This document shows positions 19,651-27,082 of a stretch of DNA of 64,000 nucleotides, piece by piece. The stretch is from Burkholderia gladioli (GTDB lineage: Bacteria; Pseudomonadota; Gammaproteobacteria; Burkholderiales; Burkholderiaceae): positions 3,100,001 through 3,164,000 of the forward strand of contig NZ_CP009322.1 of the NCBI RefSeq assembly GCF_000959725.1, in the 5' to 3' direction. The notes beneath the pieces were generated by a model. It saw only the letters and a program-made list of their open reading frames with translations. It was not told the origin of the DNA and searched no databases. A program made the translations under genes and the position numbers. The first letter of the stretch is position 1, and every line of letters starts with the position of its first letter.

Positions 19651-22626
19651 TCAACCCCGATCGCCCGCGCGCGCTTCGTCGTTCGCTTCCTCGCCCGCAT
19701 CGGCACCGGCCGGCGCCGGCTCGGCCAGCACGCGCCGGATCGAGTCGAGCAGCACCAGGTCGAGGCAGGAATCGGCGGCCAGGATCCGCTCCGGCATCAC
19801 CGGCCGGCCGACCGCGTAACCCTGCACGTAGTCGACGCCGATCGCACGCAGCGCCTCGAAGGTGCGCAGGTCCTCGACCCACTCGGCGATGGTGCGCATG
19901 CCGAGGTTGCGGGCCAGGTTGACCATCGACTCGACGATCGCGATATCGGCCGGGTGCTCGCACATGGTCTTGACGAACTCGCCGTCGATCTTCAGCGCGT
20001 CGGCCGACAGCGCCTTCAGGTACTTGAACGAGGTGTGGCCCGCGCCGAAATCGTCGAGCGCGATGCGGATCCCCATGTCGTGGGCCCGCGCGATGAAGTG
20101 CTGGCTGGTCTTCAGGTCGTGCAGCGCGACCGTCTCGGTGATCTCCAGGCACAGGTAATGGACGATCAAGGCATGCGCCTCCAGCCGCCGGAACAGCTCG
20201 GCGACGATGCGCTCGTCGTTGAGCGAGGCGCCGCTCAGGTTCACGCAGATGAAGCGCGTCTTCGTCAGCGCGGCCTGGTTGCGCTCGATCCACTCCAGCA
20301 CCATCGACAGCACCCACAGATCGATCGCGCCGATGGTGCCCGAGCGCTCGAAGGCGTCGATGAAGTCGACCGCGCTGAGGATCGTGCCGTCGTCGCGCCG
20401 CAAGCGCAGCAGCACCTCGAAATCGAGCGACTCGGCCGCGTTCGTGACCGACATGATCGGCTGCATCGCCAGCACCAGGCCCTCGGGAATCGCATCCTCG
20501 CTGAGCGTGCCGATCAGCGCGATGTCGCGCGTGCGCCGCTCCAGGTCGAACGCGTCGCTGCGATAGACCACCACCTTGCCGTTGCCGTCGCGCTTGGATT
20601 CGCGGCAGGCCTGGTCGGCGTGCGCGACGATGTCCTGCACCGACATGTTCGGCAGGCACTCGACCACGCCGATCGAGGCCCGCACGCGGAACGCGCGGCT
20701 GCCGATCGGATAGGGCAGCGCGCTGACCGCGTGCTCCAGGCGCCGGCACAGCGCGGCGGCCTCGTCCACGTCCATCTCGGCGAACACGCAGACGAACTCG
20801 TCGCCGCCGATCCGGCCGATGGTGCCGCGTCCTTCCAGGCTCGCCGTCATGCGCACCACCAGTTGGCGCAGCACCTCGTCGCCGGCCGCGTGGCCGAACA
20901 TGTCGTTGATCAGCTTGAAGCGGTCGAGGTCGACATAGGCCACCGACCACGACGGCCGCGTGCTGGTCAGCCCTTCCAGCACGCGCTCGATGCCGCGCCG
21001 GTTCAGCGCCCCGGTCAGCGAATCGTGCTCGGCCAGGAAGTGCAGCCGCGCGACCGCCTCGGCGCGCTCGGTCACCTCCTCGAGCGAGCCCTCGTAGGCG
21101 TTCTCGGAGAAGATCGCGCGCAGCGAATAACGGCGCCGGGCGGTGCCCGCGTCGGGCGAGCCGTTGATCTCGATGGCGCTTTCGCCACCGCGCAGCGCCA
21201 GGTCGCGCAGGCGGATCCAGGAGCCCTCGTCGAAGAAATCGGTCCAGTGGCGGCTGCGGTAGCTGTCGCGATCGAGCCCGAGCATCGCCAGCAGCGCCGG
21301 GTTGGCGCGCGTGAAGCGGCCCTCGCTGTCGAGCGTGAAGAGCCCCATCGGCGTGAGGTCGTAGGTGGTGCGCAACTCGGTTTCGGACTTGTGGCGCTGG
21401 GCGCGATCGGCGCGCATCTGCTCGGCGATCGCGAAGGCCGCCATCATGCTCGAGACCAGCGCCGTGACCACCGGGTTCAGGCCGCCGAACAGCATGCGCG
21501 TGCCGAGCGCGGCGGCGAACACCTCGGAGAGGATCGCGAACAGCACGAAGGACAGCGAGGCCACGTACCAGATCACGGTGCGCGAGCGCGCCCGCAGCAG
21601 CAGCGTGCCGAGCAGGTAGAGCAACAGCAGCATGCCGGCGCCGGCCAGCGCCCAGAGCGCCGGCACGAACTGGCGATAGGGCAGCACGAAGGACAGCAGC
21701 AGCAACAGCAGGCCGCCGAGCTGCACGGTCTTGAGCAGCCATTGCAGCGAGACCCGCGCGATCTCGCGGCGAAACAGCCGGCCGAACAGCGAAACCGTGA
21801 CGATGTAGTAGATCGCGAAGCTCAGTTGCCGGACCAGGTCGATCCAGGCCGGCGACAGGGTGTGGCCGAGCCAGGCGTTGTCGAAGCCGAGCGCGTTGGC
21901 CGCCAGGCGCTGGTTGCCGACCAGCCAGACCGAGAACACCACGTAGGTCCACTCGCGGTTGATCATCGCGGTCACGAAGATGAAGATCGCCAGCGTCAAC
22001 AGCCCGCCGCCGATCAGCGAGGCATTGCGCTCGAACTGCAGCCGCGCCGCCGTCAGCGCGCGGCCCGTCAGGCGGCTGGCCGTCACGTAGGCGGGGCCGC
22101 TGTAGAGGCCCCGGCAGAGGATCGGCGCGCCCGCGGCGGGCGGTTCGAGACGCAGCGCGAAACCGGCCGCGGCCAGTTGCATCGCGCCTTGCGGGCTGAC
22201 GCGATCGGCCGCGCCGAGCGGCGCCAGCGTGCCGGCGTTCCAGCACGACAGCGATTTCGCGTGGCGCGACGCGAAGGCCAGGTAGTCGCGTGAATCGGCA
22301 GCCGGATTTACCGGCTGCGCGTCGAGCAGGATCCAGACCGGGTGCTCGGACAGGTGCGTGCCGAAGCGCCCCGTCACCGGCGCCTCGCGCAGCGCGCGCA
22401 GGGCCTCGGCCGGCGAGGCCCGGTCGCTGCCGTCGATGAAGGCGTGGAAATCGAGGGGAGTGGTCTCGATCGAGACATCGCCCGATGGCGATATCGTAAA
22501 GAACAGCGCGGTCGATATCGCCAGGATCGCGGGCACGAGATAGATCGAAAAGACATCGAACCAGCGGTCGAATGAGCGCCCGCCCGCCAGCTGTCCGAAT
22601 CCAGATGCCCAAGCCGACAGCCGCAT
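19651..22626 (-). CDS. 7TM sensor PAS-GGDEF-EAL c-di-GMP protein
   Basis: About 991 residues. One N-terminal membrane segment (about residues 27-47) is followed by a periplasmic region (50-200), a block of about seven membrane helices (205-400) resembling the 7TM-DISM arrangement, and a PAS domain (about 410-520). GGDEF (607-611, intact, with no RxxD inhibitory site before it) and an EAL domain complete the protein. The EAL signature is EVL (737-739), but the other catalytic residues are present: VNLSG, ITET, DDFGAGH, KIDGEFV, AEWVED and QGYAVGRP. Both cyclase and phosphodiesterase activity are therefore possible. The start at 22626 is chosen because GGGGGATGA lies upstream; 22635 and 22656 are alternatives. 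Confidence 0.88.
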   Translation of the reverse strand: MRLSAWASGFGQLAGGRSFDRWFDVFSIYLVPAILAISTALFFTISPSGDVSIETTPLDFHAFIDGSDRASPAEALRALREAPVTGRFGTHLSEHPVWILLDAQPVNPAADSRDYLAFASRHAKSLSCWNAGTLAPLGAADRVSPQGAMQLAAAGFALRLEPPAAGAPILCRGLYSGPAYVTASRLTGRALTAARLQFERNASLIGGGLLTLAIFIFVTAMINREWTYVVFSVWLVGNQRLAANALGFDNAWLGHTLSPAWIDLVRQLSFAIYYIVTVSLFGRLFRREIARVSLQWLLKTVQLGGLLLLLLSFVLPYRQFVPALWALAGAGMLLLLYLLGTLLLRARSRTVIWYVASLSFVLFAILSEVFAAALGTRMLFGGLNPVVTALVSSMMAAFAIAEQMRADRAQRHKSETELRTTYDLTPMGLFTLDSEGRFTRANPALLAMLGLDRDSYRSRHWTDFFDEGSWIRLRDLALRGGESAIEINGSPDAGTARRRYSLRAIFSENAYEGSLEEVTERAEAVARLHFLAEHDSLTGALNRRGIERVLEGLTSTRPSWSVAYVDLDRFKLINDMFGHAAGDEVLRQLVVRMTASLEGRGTIGRIGGDEFVCVFAEMDVDEAAALCRRLEHAVSALPYPIGSRAFRVRASIGVVECLPNMSVQDIVAHADQACRESKRDGNGKVVVYRSDAFDLERRTRDIALIGTLSEDAIPEGLVLAMQPIMSVTNAAESLDFEVLLRLRRDDGTILSAVDFIDAFERSGTIGAIDLWVLSMVLEWIERNQAALTKTRFICVNLSGASLNDERIVAELFRRLEAHALIVHYLCLEITETVALHDLKTSQHFIARAHDMGIRIALDDFGAGHTSFKYLKALSADALKIDGEFVKTMCEHPADIAIVESMVNLARNLGMRTIAEWVEDLRTFEALRAIGVDYVQGYAVGRPVMPERILAADSCLDLVLLDSIRRVLAEPAPAGADAGEEANDEARAGDRG

Positions 22627-22780
22627 GTCTGTCATCCCCCGTTTGTCGCTTGCCAAAACGCATTCGATTCTAATCGGCCTTCATGCGCCGCGCTGTTATT
22701 AATTCTCATCAAGAAAGAATCGGAATCCATAGATGCTCCCGGCTGGGCAGTCGGGAGCATCGCGCCGCCTGAGCCGCCTC

Positions 22781-23542
22781 TCAGGCTTCGGGCACGCTCA
22801 CGTCGATGTCGGGATGATGGGTGTCGAACACATAGCCGTACAGCGGGTGCCGCACCTCGGCCCAGCGCCGGCGCGCCGCGTCGACCCGCTTGGCGAGCAC
22901 ACGATGCGGCATGCCGCCGACATGCGCCATCGGGAAGAACTCGGGCCTGCCATGCACATCCTCGAACAGCATCGCCTGGTATTCGCGATCGAGCGGCGAG
23001 CGCGCGGTGATCACCATCCAGTCGATCGCGGCCGAGCGGCAATGGAGGAACAGCGCCTTGCAGAGCGCGACCTTGACGGCGCGGCCGATCATGCCGCCGC
23101 GCACCGCGAGCCGGGTCGCCTCGGCCAGCCGGCAGCCGTCCAGCCAGTCGGGCAGCGCCACCGAGCCTTCCAGCGGCAGCGGGCCGTGCCGGTTGGTCTG
23201 GATCGGCATGGTGCCGATCGCCTCGCGATCGAGCCGCGATTCGGCCAGCAGCAGCACCGTGTCGTCGCGCCGGTCGCCGGCCTCGATCGTCATGCCGGCC
23301 GCGAACTCGGGCGTGTGCCGGCCATAGGCCGCGCGGCGCATCGCCAGCACGCGTTCGAGGTCGGCCTCGTCGCGCACCGCGCGGATCGTGAACGGCAGTC
23401 GCTCGCTGCGAAGCGGCGCATCGTCGGCAATGGGAACGATCGGGGCGGGAAGAGGTATTTGAAGCGGTATCTGATGCGGTATTTGAAGCGATGCCTGAAG
23501 CGGCGCCTCGACGGCGAGAAGGGAGGGGGAAACGCGGTCCAT
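22781..23542 (-). CDS. FeeM-like N-acyl amino acid synthase / acyltransferase
   Basis: A 253-residue GNAT-related protein matching the FeeM-type N-acyl amino acid synthases, relatives of autoinducer synthases that join fatty acyl groups to an amino acid. Visible family features are FTIRAVRDEADLERVLAMRR, YGRHTPEFAAGM, ATRLAVRGG, MVITARSPLDREYQAMLFED and a C-terminal RHPLYGYVFDTHHPDIDV. The first 45 residues are low-complexity, with four-residue repeats (LQIP, HQIP, LQIP, LQAS). The ATG at 23542 has GGAG upstream and is preferred to a TTG two codons earlier. It lies upstream of, and in the same direction as, the c-di-GMP gene, 154 bp away. The product is unknown. Confidence 0.75.
   Translation of the reverse strand: MDRVSPSLLAVEAPLQASLQIPHQIPLQIPLPAPIVPIADDAPLRSERLPFTIRAVRDEADLERVLAMRRAAYGRHTPEFAAGMTIEAGDRRDDTVLLLAESRLDREAIGTMPIQTNRHGPLPLEGSVALPDWLDGCRLAEATRLAVRGGMIGRAVKVALCKALFLHCRSAAIDWMVITARSPLDREYQAMLFEDVHGRPEFFPMAHVGGMPHRVLAKRVDAARRRWAEVRHPLYGYVFDTHHPDIDVSVPEA
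23454..23501. repeat. 12-bp coding tandem repeat, four units
   Basis: Units GGTATTTGAAGC (23454, 23478), GGTATCTGATGC (23466) and GATGCCTGAAGC (23490) lie head to tail inside the N-terminal coding part of the FeeM-like gene. On the coding strand each unit adds a four-residue step. Copy-number change would keep the frame. Confidence 0.8.
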
Positions 23543-23939
23543 GGTCAACTCCGTGGCGAATCATCGGGAATGACATCGCGAGAGATGCCCGCCTGTCGGG
23601 TCAACCGCGACGCGCGTCGAGATTCGCAGGAGTTCCGCAGCGAAATGTCACGAAAGCCTGGCCGGATTTCGCGCCCTTTTTTGCTCGATGGGGAGATGAA
23701 AATGGTGTCGAGATCGAACCGCGCTTCGACGCGATGACTGCCGCGCCTTTGCCGGTCGATTCGTGAATTTCGGGGGAGATATCGTGCTCGCCCACCTGGC
23801 CGCATTGAGGAGGAGTCCTGCTCGATTGCGGCGGCGCGGCACTGTCTGGACCTGGCGGATCGCCCGCGCCGCCGGATCCGATATCGGGGCCTCGACGCGG
23901 CCCGACATCGAAACCCGCCGGCGCGGGCGAGCGCGGAAC
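23543..23939. other. Intergenic region, nothing recognised
   Basis: About 400 bp between the start of the FeeM-like gene and the end of the FAH-family gene, both on the minus strand. It should hold the FeeM-like promoter, but no convincing -35/-10, operator or terminator was seen, and the short open frames lack coding character. Confidence 0.4.
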
Positions 23940-24788
23940 TCAGTCGGCCGCGCGCGTGAGCTGGCGCTGCTCGCCGAGGCCGTCGATGCCCAGGCGCAGG
24001 GTCTGGCCCGGCTTCAGGTAGACCGGCGCGGGCTTCACGCCCATGCCGACGCCGGGGGGCGTGCCGGTCGAGATCACGTCGCCCGGCTGCAGGCTCATGC
24101 AACGCGACAGATAGGCGATCACCTCGGCCACGCCGAAGATCATGGTGCGCGTGCTGCCGTCCTGGTAGCGATGGCCGTCGACCTCGAGCCACAGCGAGAG
24201 CTGCTGCGGATCGGGCACCTCGTCGCGCGTGACCAGCCAGGGGCCGATCGGGCCGAAGCTGTCGAAACCCTTGCCCTTGTCCCACTGGCCGCCGCGCTCG
24301 ATCTGCCATTCGCGCTCGGACACGTCGTTGATCACGCAGTAGCCGGCCACGTAGTCGAGCGCATCGGCTTCGTCGACATTCTTGCAGGGCCGCCCGATCA
24401 CCACGCCCAGCTCGACCTCCCAGTCGGTCTTGAGCGAGTCGCGCGGGATCTCGATGCCGTCGTTCGGGCCGCACACGGCGCTGGTCCACTTGGCGAACAC
24501 CACCGGCTCGCTCGGCACCGGCAGCCCCGATTCGGCGGCGTGATCGGCGTAGTTCAGGCCGATGCAGACGAACTTGCCGATCTGCCCGACGCAGGCGCCG
24601 ATGCGCGGCTCGCCCGGCACCAGCGGCAGCGAGGCCGGATCGAGCGCGCGCAGGCGCGCCAGCGCGGCATCCGAGAGCGCCTCGCCGGCCAGGTCGGGGA
24701 TCACCGCCGACAGGTCGCGAATCCGACCCCCGGCATCGAGCAGGCCGGGCTTTTCCTGGCCCACCGGGCCGTAACGCAGCAGTTTCAT
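23940..24788 (-). CDS. Fumarylacetoacetate hydrolase-family protein
   Basis: A 282-residue FAH-superfamily enzyme, the length of ureidoglycolate lyase or 2,4-diketo-3-deoxy-L-fuconate hydrolase-type members. The start MKLLRYGPVGQEKPG is typical of that group. The metal-binding acidic residues are in KTDWEVELGVVIGRPCKNV and the downstream Asp in YCVINDVSEREWQ. FVCIGLNYADHAAE and STGTPPGVGMG are further signatures. These enzymes cleave C-C bonds of 2-keto acids in sugar-acid or aromatic catabolism; the substrate is not decided here. The divergent IclR regulator at 25323 is a likely controller. Confidence 0.88.
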   Translation of the reverse strand: MKLLRYGPVGQEKPGLLDAGGRIRDLSAVIPDLAGEALSDAALARLRALDPASLPLVPGEPRIGACVGQIGKFVCIGLNYADHAAESGLPVPSEPVVFAKWTSAVCGPNDGIEIPRDSLKTDWEVELGVVIGRPCKNVDEADALDYVAGYCVINDVSEREWQIERGGQWDKGKGFDSFGPIGPWLVTRDEVPDPQQLSLWLEVDGHRYQDGSTRTMIFGVAEVIAYLSRCMSLQPGDVISTGTPPGVGMGVKPAPVYLKPGQTLRLGIDGLGEQRQLTRAAD

Positions 24789-25015
24789 GACGAACTTCCT
24801 CTGGTTGGATCACATGGACGAAATCGGCGCGGGACGATTGTGCCTGCGCGGCCGCCGGCGCGCCTCGCGGCGGCGCCGGTCCCGGTCCCGGTCCGGTTGG
24901 CGATTTTTATCATCTGCGTGCGACGCCGGAATGATGGCTCACGGATACCCACTATTGCAGCGGCCGCCGAGGGCGCCGCCCCGGGACCGGTTTGCTCCGC
25001 CGGAGCCGCATCGTA

Positions 25016-25033
25016 TGTTGTCAAACGACAACA
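25016..25033. promoter_or_regulatory. Inverted repeat TGTTGTC-AAAC-GACAACA
   Basis: A perfect 7-bp inverted repeat with a 4-bp centre lies in the 534-bp gap between the divergent FAH-family and IclR genes, 228 bp upstream of the former. It looks like an operator of an IclR or GntR-type dimer. The rest of the gap holds the second repeat at 25166 and no coding frame of credit. Confidence 0.5.
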
Positions 25034-25165
25034 GTTGCCGCCGAACCGCCGCCCGATCGGCCGCAACGCGCCGAACTGCCTGAAACGGCAAGGAAATCCG
25101 CCCCGCTCGCCGGGGCCGGGGCCAGGCCTCGGCGCACGTAAACATGCTTACTGTTCATTTCTTGA

Positions 25166-25188
25166 CGTTTACTTTCCGGAAATAAACG
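25166..25188. promoter_or_regulatory. Imperfect palindrome near IclR promoter
   Basis: CGTTTA-CTTTCCGGAAA-TAAACG has matched 6-bp outer arms around the inner palindrome TTTCCGGAAA. A -35-like TTGACG (25162-25167) overlaps its left arm. It is a candidate autoregulatory site about 140 bp before the IclR start. Confidence 0.4.
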
Positions 25189-25322
25189 GATCAACTGATG
25201 CACCCCGCCATTGTGCGATCGCACGGCGGAGCACGACAGGCCCGGTGCCGGGCGCCTGCGTGCCGATCCGCCCCGTAGCCACAACCGGGCGCAAGCCGTC
25301 CTCGCGACGCGGGCGCCCGACC

Positions 25323-26165
25323 ATGCAACCACCACTCACGATGCCGACCACATCTGCCGCTCTCGCGAATTCCGCCACCTCCCCGTGCACGCCCGAGGAA
25401 GTCGAGCGCTATCGCGCACCGGCGCTCGACAAGGGACTCGATATCCTCGAACTGCTCGCGCAACGCAAGGAAGGCCTGACCCGCACCGAGATCACCAAGC
25501 AGCTCGGCCGCAACGCCAGCGAGATCTACCGCATGCTCGAGCGCCTGGTGGCACGCCAGTACGTGACGCGCTCCTCGTCCGGCGACCGCTACACGTTGAG
25601 CCTCAAGCTGTTCGCGCTGGCCCACCGCCATCCGCCGATGAACCGGCTGATCGACGAGGCGCTGCCGCCGATGCAGCGCTTCGCCGACACGGCCGGGCAA
25701 TCCTGCCACCTGAGCGTCCACGACCGCGGCGGCCTGCTGGTGATCGCCCAGGTCGACGACCCGGGCGCCTGGGGCATCACGGTGCGGCTCGGCTCGCGCG
25801 TCGGGCTCACCGATACCGCCTCGGGACAATTGATGCTGGCGTTCCAGACGCCGGGCCAGCGCGAGCACATGCTCGGCGAGCACGCGAAACTCGCCGACGC
25901 GAACGGCCTCGACGAAGCCGCCTTCGAGGCAGCCGCCATCGGCGCGCGGCAGCAGGGTTGCCTGCGTCAGGCGTCTCGCCGGGCCCTGGGTGTTACCGAT
26001 ATCGCCGTTCCGGTGCTCGGGCCTTCGGGGCAGGCCATCGCGGTGCTGACCTGCCCTTACGTGCAGCGCGTCGACACGCGCTGCGCGCCGACGCTCGACG
26101 AAGCCACCGAGCTGCTGCGGCGAACCGCCGAAGGCCTGTCGATGGCCAGCCTGCAGGCAGCCTGA
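25323..26165 (+). CDS. IclR-family transcriptional regulator
   Basis: A 280-residue IclR-type regulator. The winged helix-turn-helix is at about residues 35-95 (ALDKGLDILELLAQRKEGLTR, NASEIYRMLERLVARQYV). The effector-binding domain follows (about 105-275), with GLTDTASGQLMLAF and TDIAVPVLGPSGQAIAVLT. A Met/Pro/Thr-rich tail of about 30 residues precedes the HTH, so a start at 25341 is also possible. It is divergent from the FAH-family hydrolase gene and probably controls it, responding to a keto acid or aromatic effector. Confidence 0.88.
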   Translation: MQPPLTMPTTSAALANSATSPCTPEEVERYRAPALDKGLDILELLAQRKEGLTRTEITKQLGRNASEIYRMLERLVARQYVTRSSSGDRYTLSLKLFALAHRHPPMNRLIDEALPPMQRFADTAGQSCHLSVHDRGGLLVIAQVDDPGAWGITVRLGSRVGLTDTASGQLMLAFQTPGQREHMLGEHAKLADANGLDEAAFEAAAIGARQQGCLRQASRRALGVTDIAVPVLGPSGQAIAVLTCPYVQRVDTRCAPTLDEATELLRRTAEGLSMASLQAA

Positions 26166-26322
26166 GCGCCGGCCGTGGCGCGCCACGAGCGAGGCGACGG
26201 CGGGCGCCGGACGCATCGCGCGAACGGCACCGCGGCACGCGCGCTGGATCGCATCGGCGCGCGACGCTAAAATAGCGGCCCTTTCGCAAACCGACGCCCG
26301 TCGATCCGGCGGCGCGCGCACG

Positions 26323-26874
26323 ATGACCCTCATGGCCAAACTTCTGACCGATATCGAATTCCAGCGTTTTTCCGAACTTCAGCAGAAGCAGGCAAGCTTC
26401 ACGATCACGCCCGAGGAGGCAGACGAGCTGCGCGACATCGTCGCGCGCGCCCAGAAGAAACGCGACGATCGCGCCGCCGCGATGCAGGCGATCGAAGCCT
26501 ACATCGAGCAGTTCGACATCTCGCCCGACGAGCTGTTCTCGCCCGAGCAGATCGGCGACGCGGCGCGCACCTACGGCCTGATCTCGGCCAGCAAGAAGGA
26601 GCGCGTGCTGCCGCCCTCGATCACCTTCAACGGCAAGCCCTACCAGTGGACCAAGACGCTGCCCGACGAGGTGCGTGGCGCGCTGTTCGAGGCCTTCACG
26701 GCCGGCGAATCGGTCAAGCGCTTCATCGCGATGCCGAAGGACGTGGCGCGTTGCGCGCTGACGATCGCGCGGCTCGAGCGCGAAACCGGCGCCGTCTACG
26801 CGGAGGCGCTGCTCGAGGAACTGGCGCTGTCGCGCCCGCTGATCGACGACGCCTCGAACAAGCTCGCGGCCTGA
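26323..26874 (+). CDS. Uncharacterised protein with H-NS-like linker motif
   Basis: A 183-residue soluble protein that I cannot assign. The N-terminal half is helical and charged (LTDIEFQRFSELQQKQASF, then a KKRDD stretch suggesting a coiled coil). It contains IEQFDISPDELFS, which resembles the linker motif IAEYDITPEELGF of the H-NS protein at 29982-30272. No H-NS DNA-binding loop is seen. The C-terminal half (KPYQWTKTLPDEVRGALFEAF) is globular-looking. Starts 26323 and 26332 are both possible; neither has a good ribosome binding site. It is followed by a hairpin and ends the (+) stretch. Confidence 0.7.
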   Translation: MTLMAKLLTDIEFQRFSELQQKQASFTITPEEADELRDIVARAQKKRDDRAAAMQAIEAYIEQFDISPDELFSPEQIGDAARTYGLISASKKERVLPPSITFNGKPYQWTKTLPDEVRGALFEAFTAGESVKRFIAMPKDVARCALTIARLERETGAVYAEALLEELALSRPLIDDASNKLAA

Positions 26875-26893
26875 ATCTCCGCTTGAAAACAGA

Positions 26894-26928
26894 CAGGGCC
26901 GCCGGCGTCATCAACGCCGACGGCCCTG
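26894..26928. terminator. 15-bp hairpin after the hypothetical gene
   Basis: CAGGGCCG-C-CGGCGT (26894-26908) pairs with ACGCCG-A-CGGCCCTG (26914-26928), with one mismatch and a 5-nt loop. No T-run follows on either strand. It lies between convergent genes and is probably a weak or Rho-assisted terminator. Confidence 0.5.
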
Positions 26929-26984
26929 CATCTCGCGATTCGCTTGCTACGCGACGGTGTCGTTCAATCTCGCCGCCTTCCCCG

Positions 26985-27028
26985 CCGCTCCCGTAAAACC
27001 TCACCTCCGCTCCCGCATCGGCTCACCT
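26985..27028 (-). repeat. Two 22-bp repeat units (dispersed family)
   Basis: Read on the minus strand, units 27028-27007 and 27006-26985 are AGGTGAG-CCGATG-CGGGAGCGG and AGGTGAG-GTTTTA-CGGGAGCGG, in tandem without gap. They are downstream of the Pat-like gene and in inverse orientation to the copies at 29629-29694. Confidence 0.8.
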
Positions 27029-27082
27029 GTCGCCTCGCTGCGCGACGGCGAAGCCGCGCGCGACACGCCGCGTCAGCCGCGA

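Noticed and set aside
19954..22293. A 779-codon frame opposite the GGDEF/EAL gene
   Set aside because: It is a shadow of the c-di-GMP gene with His/Gln/Arg-rich composition.
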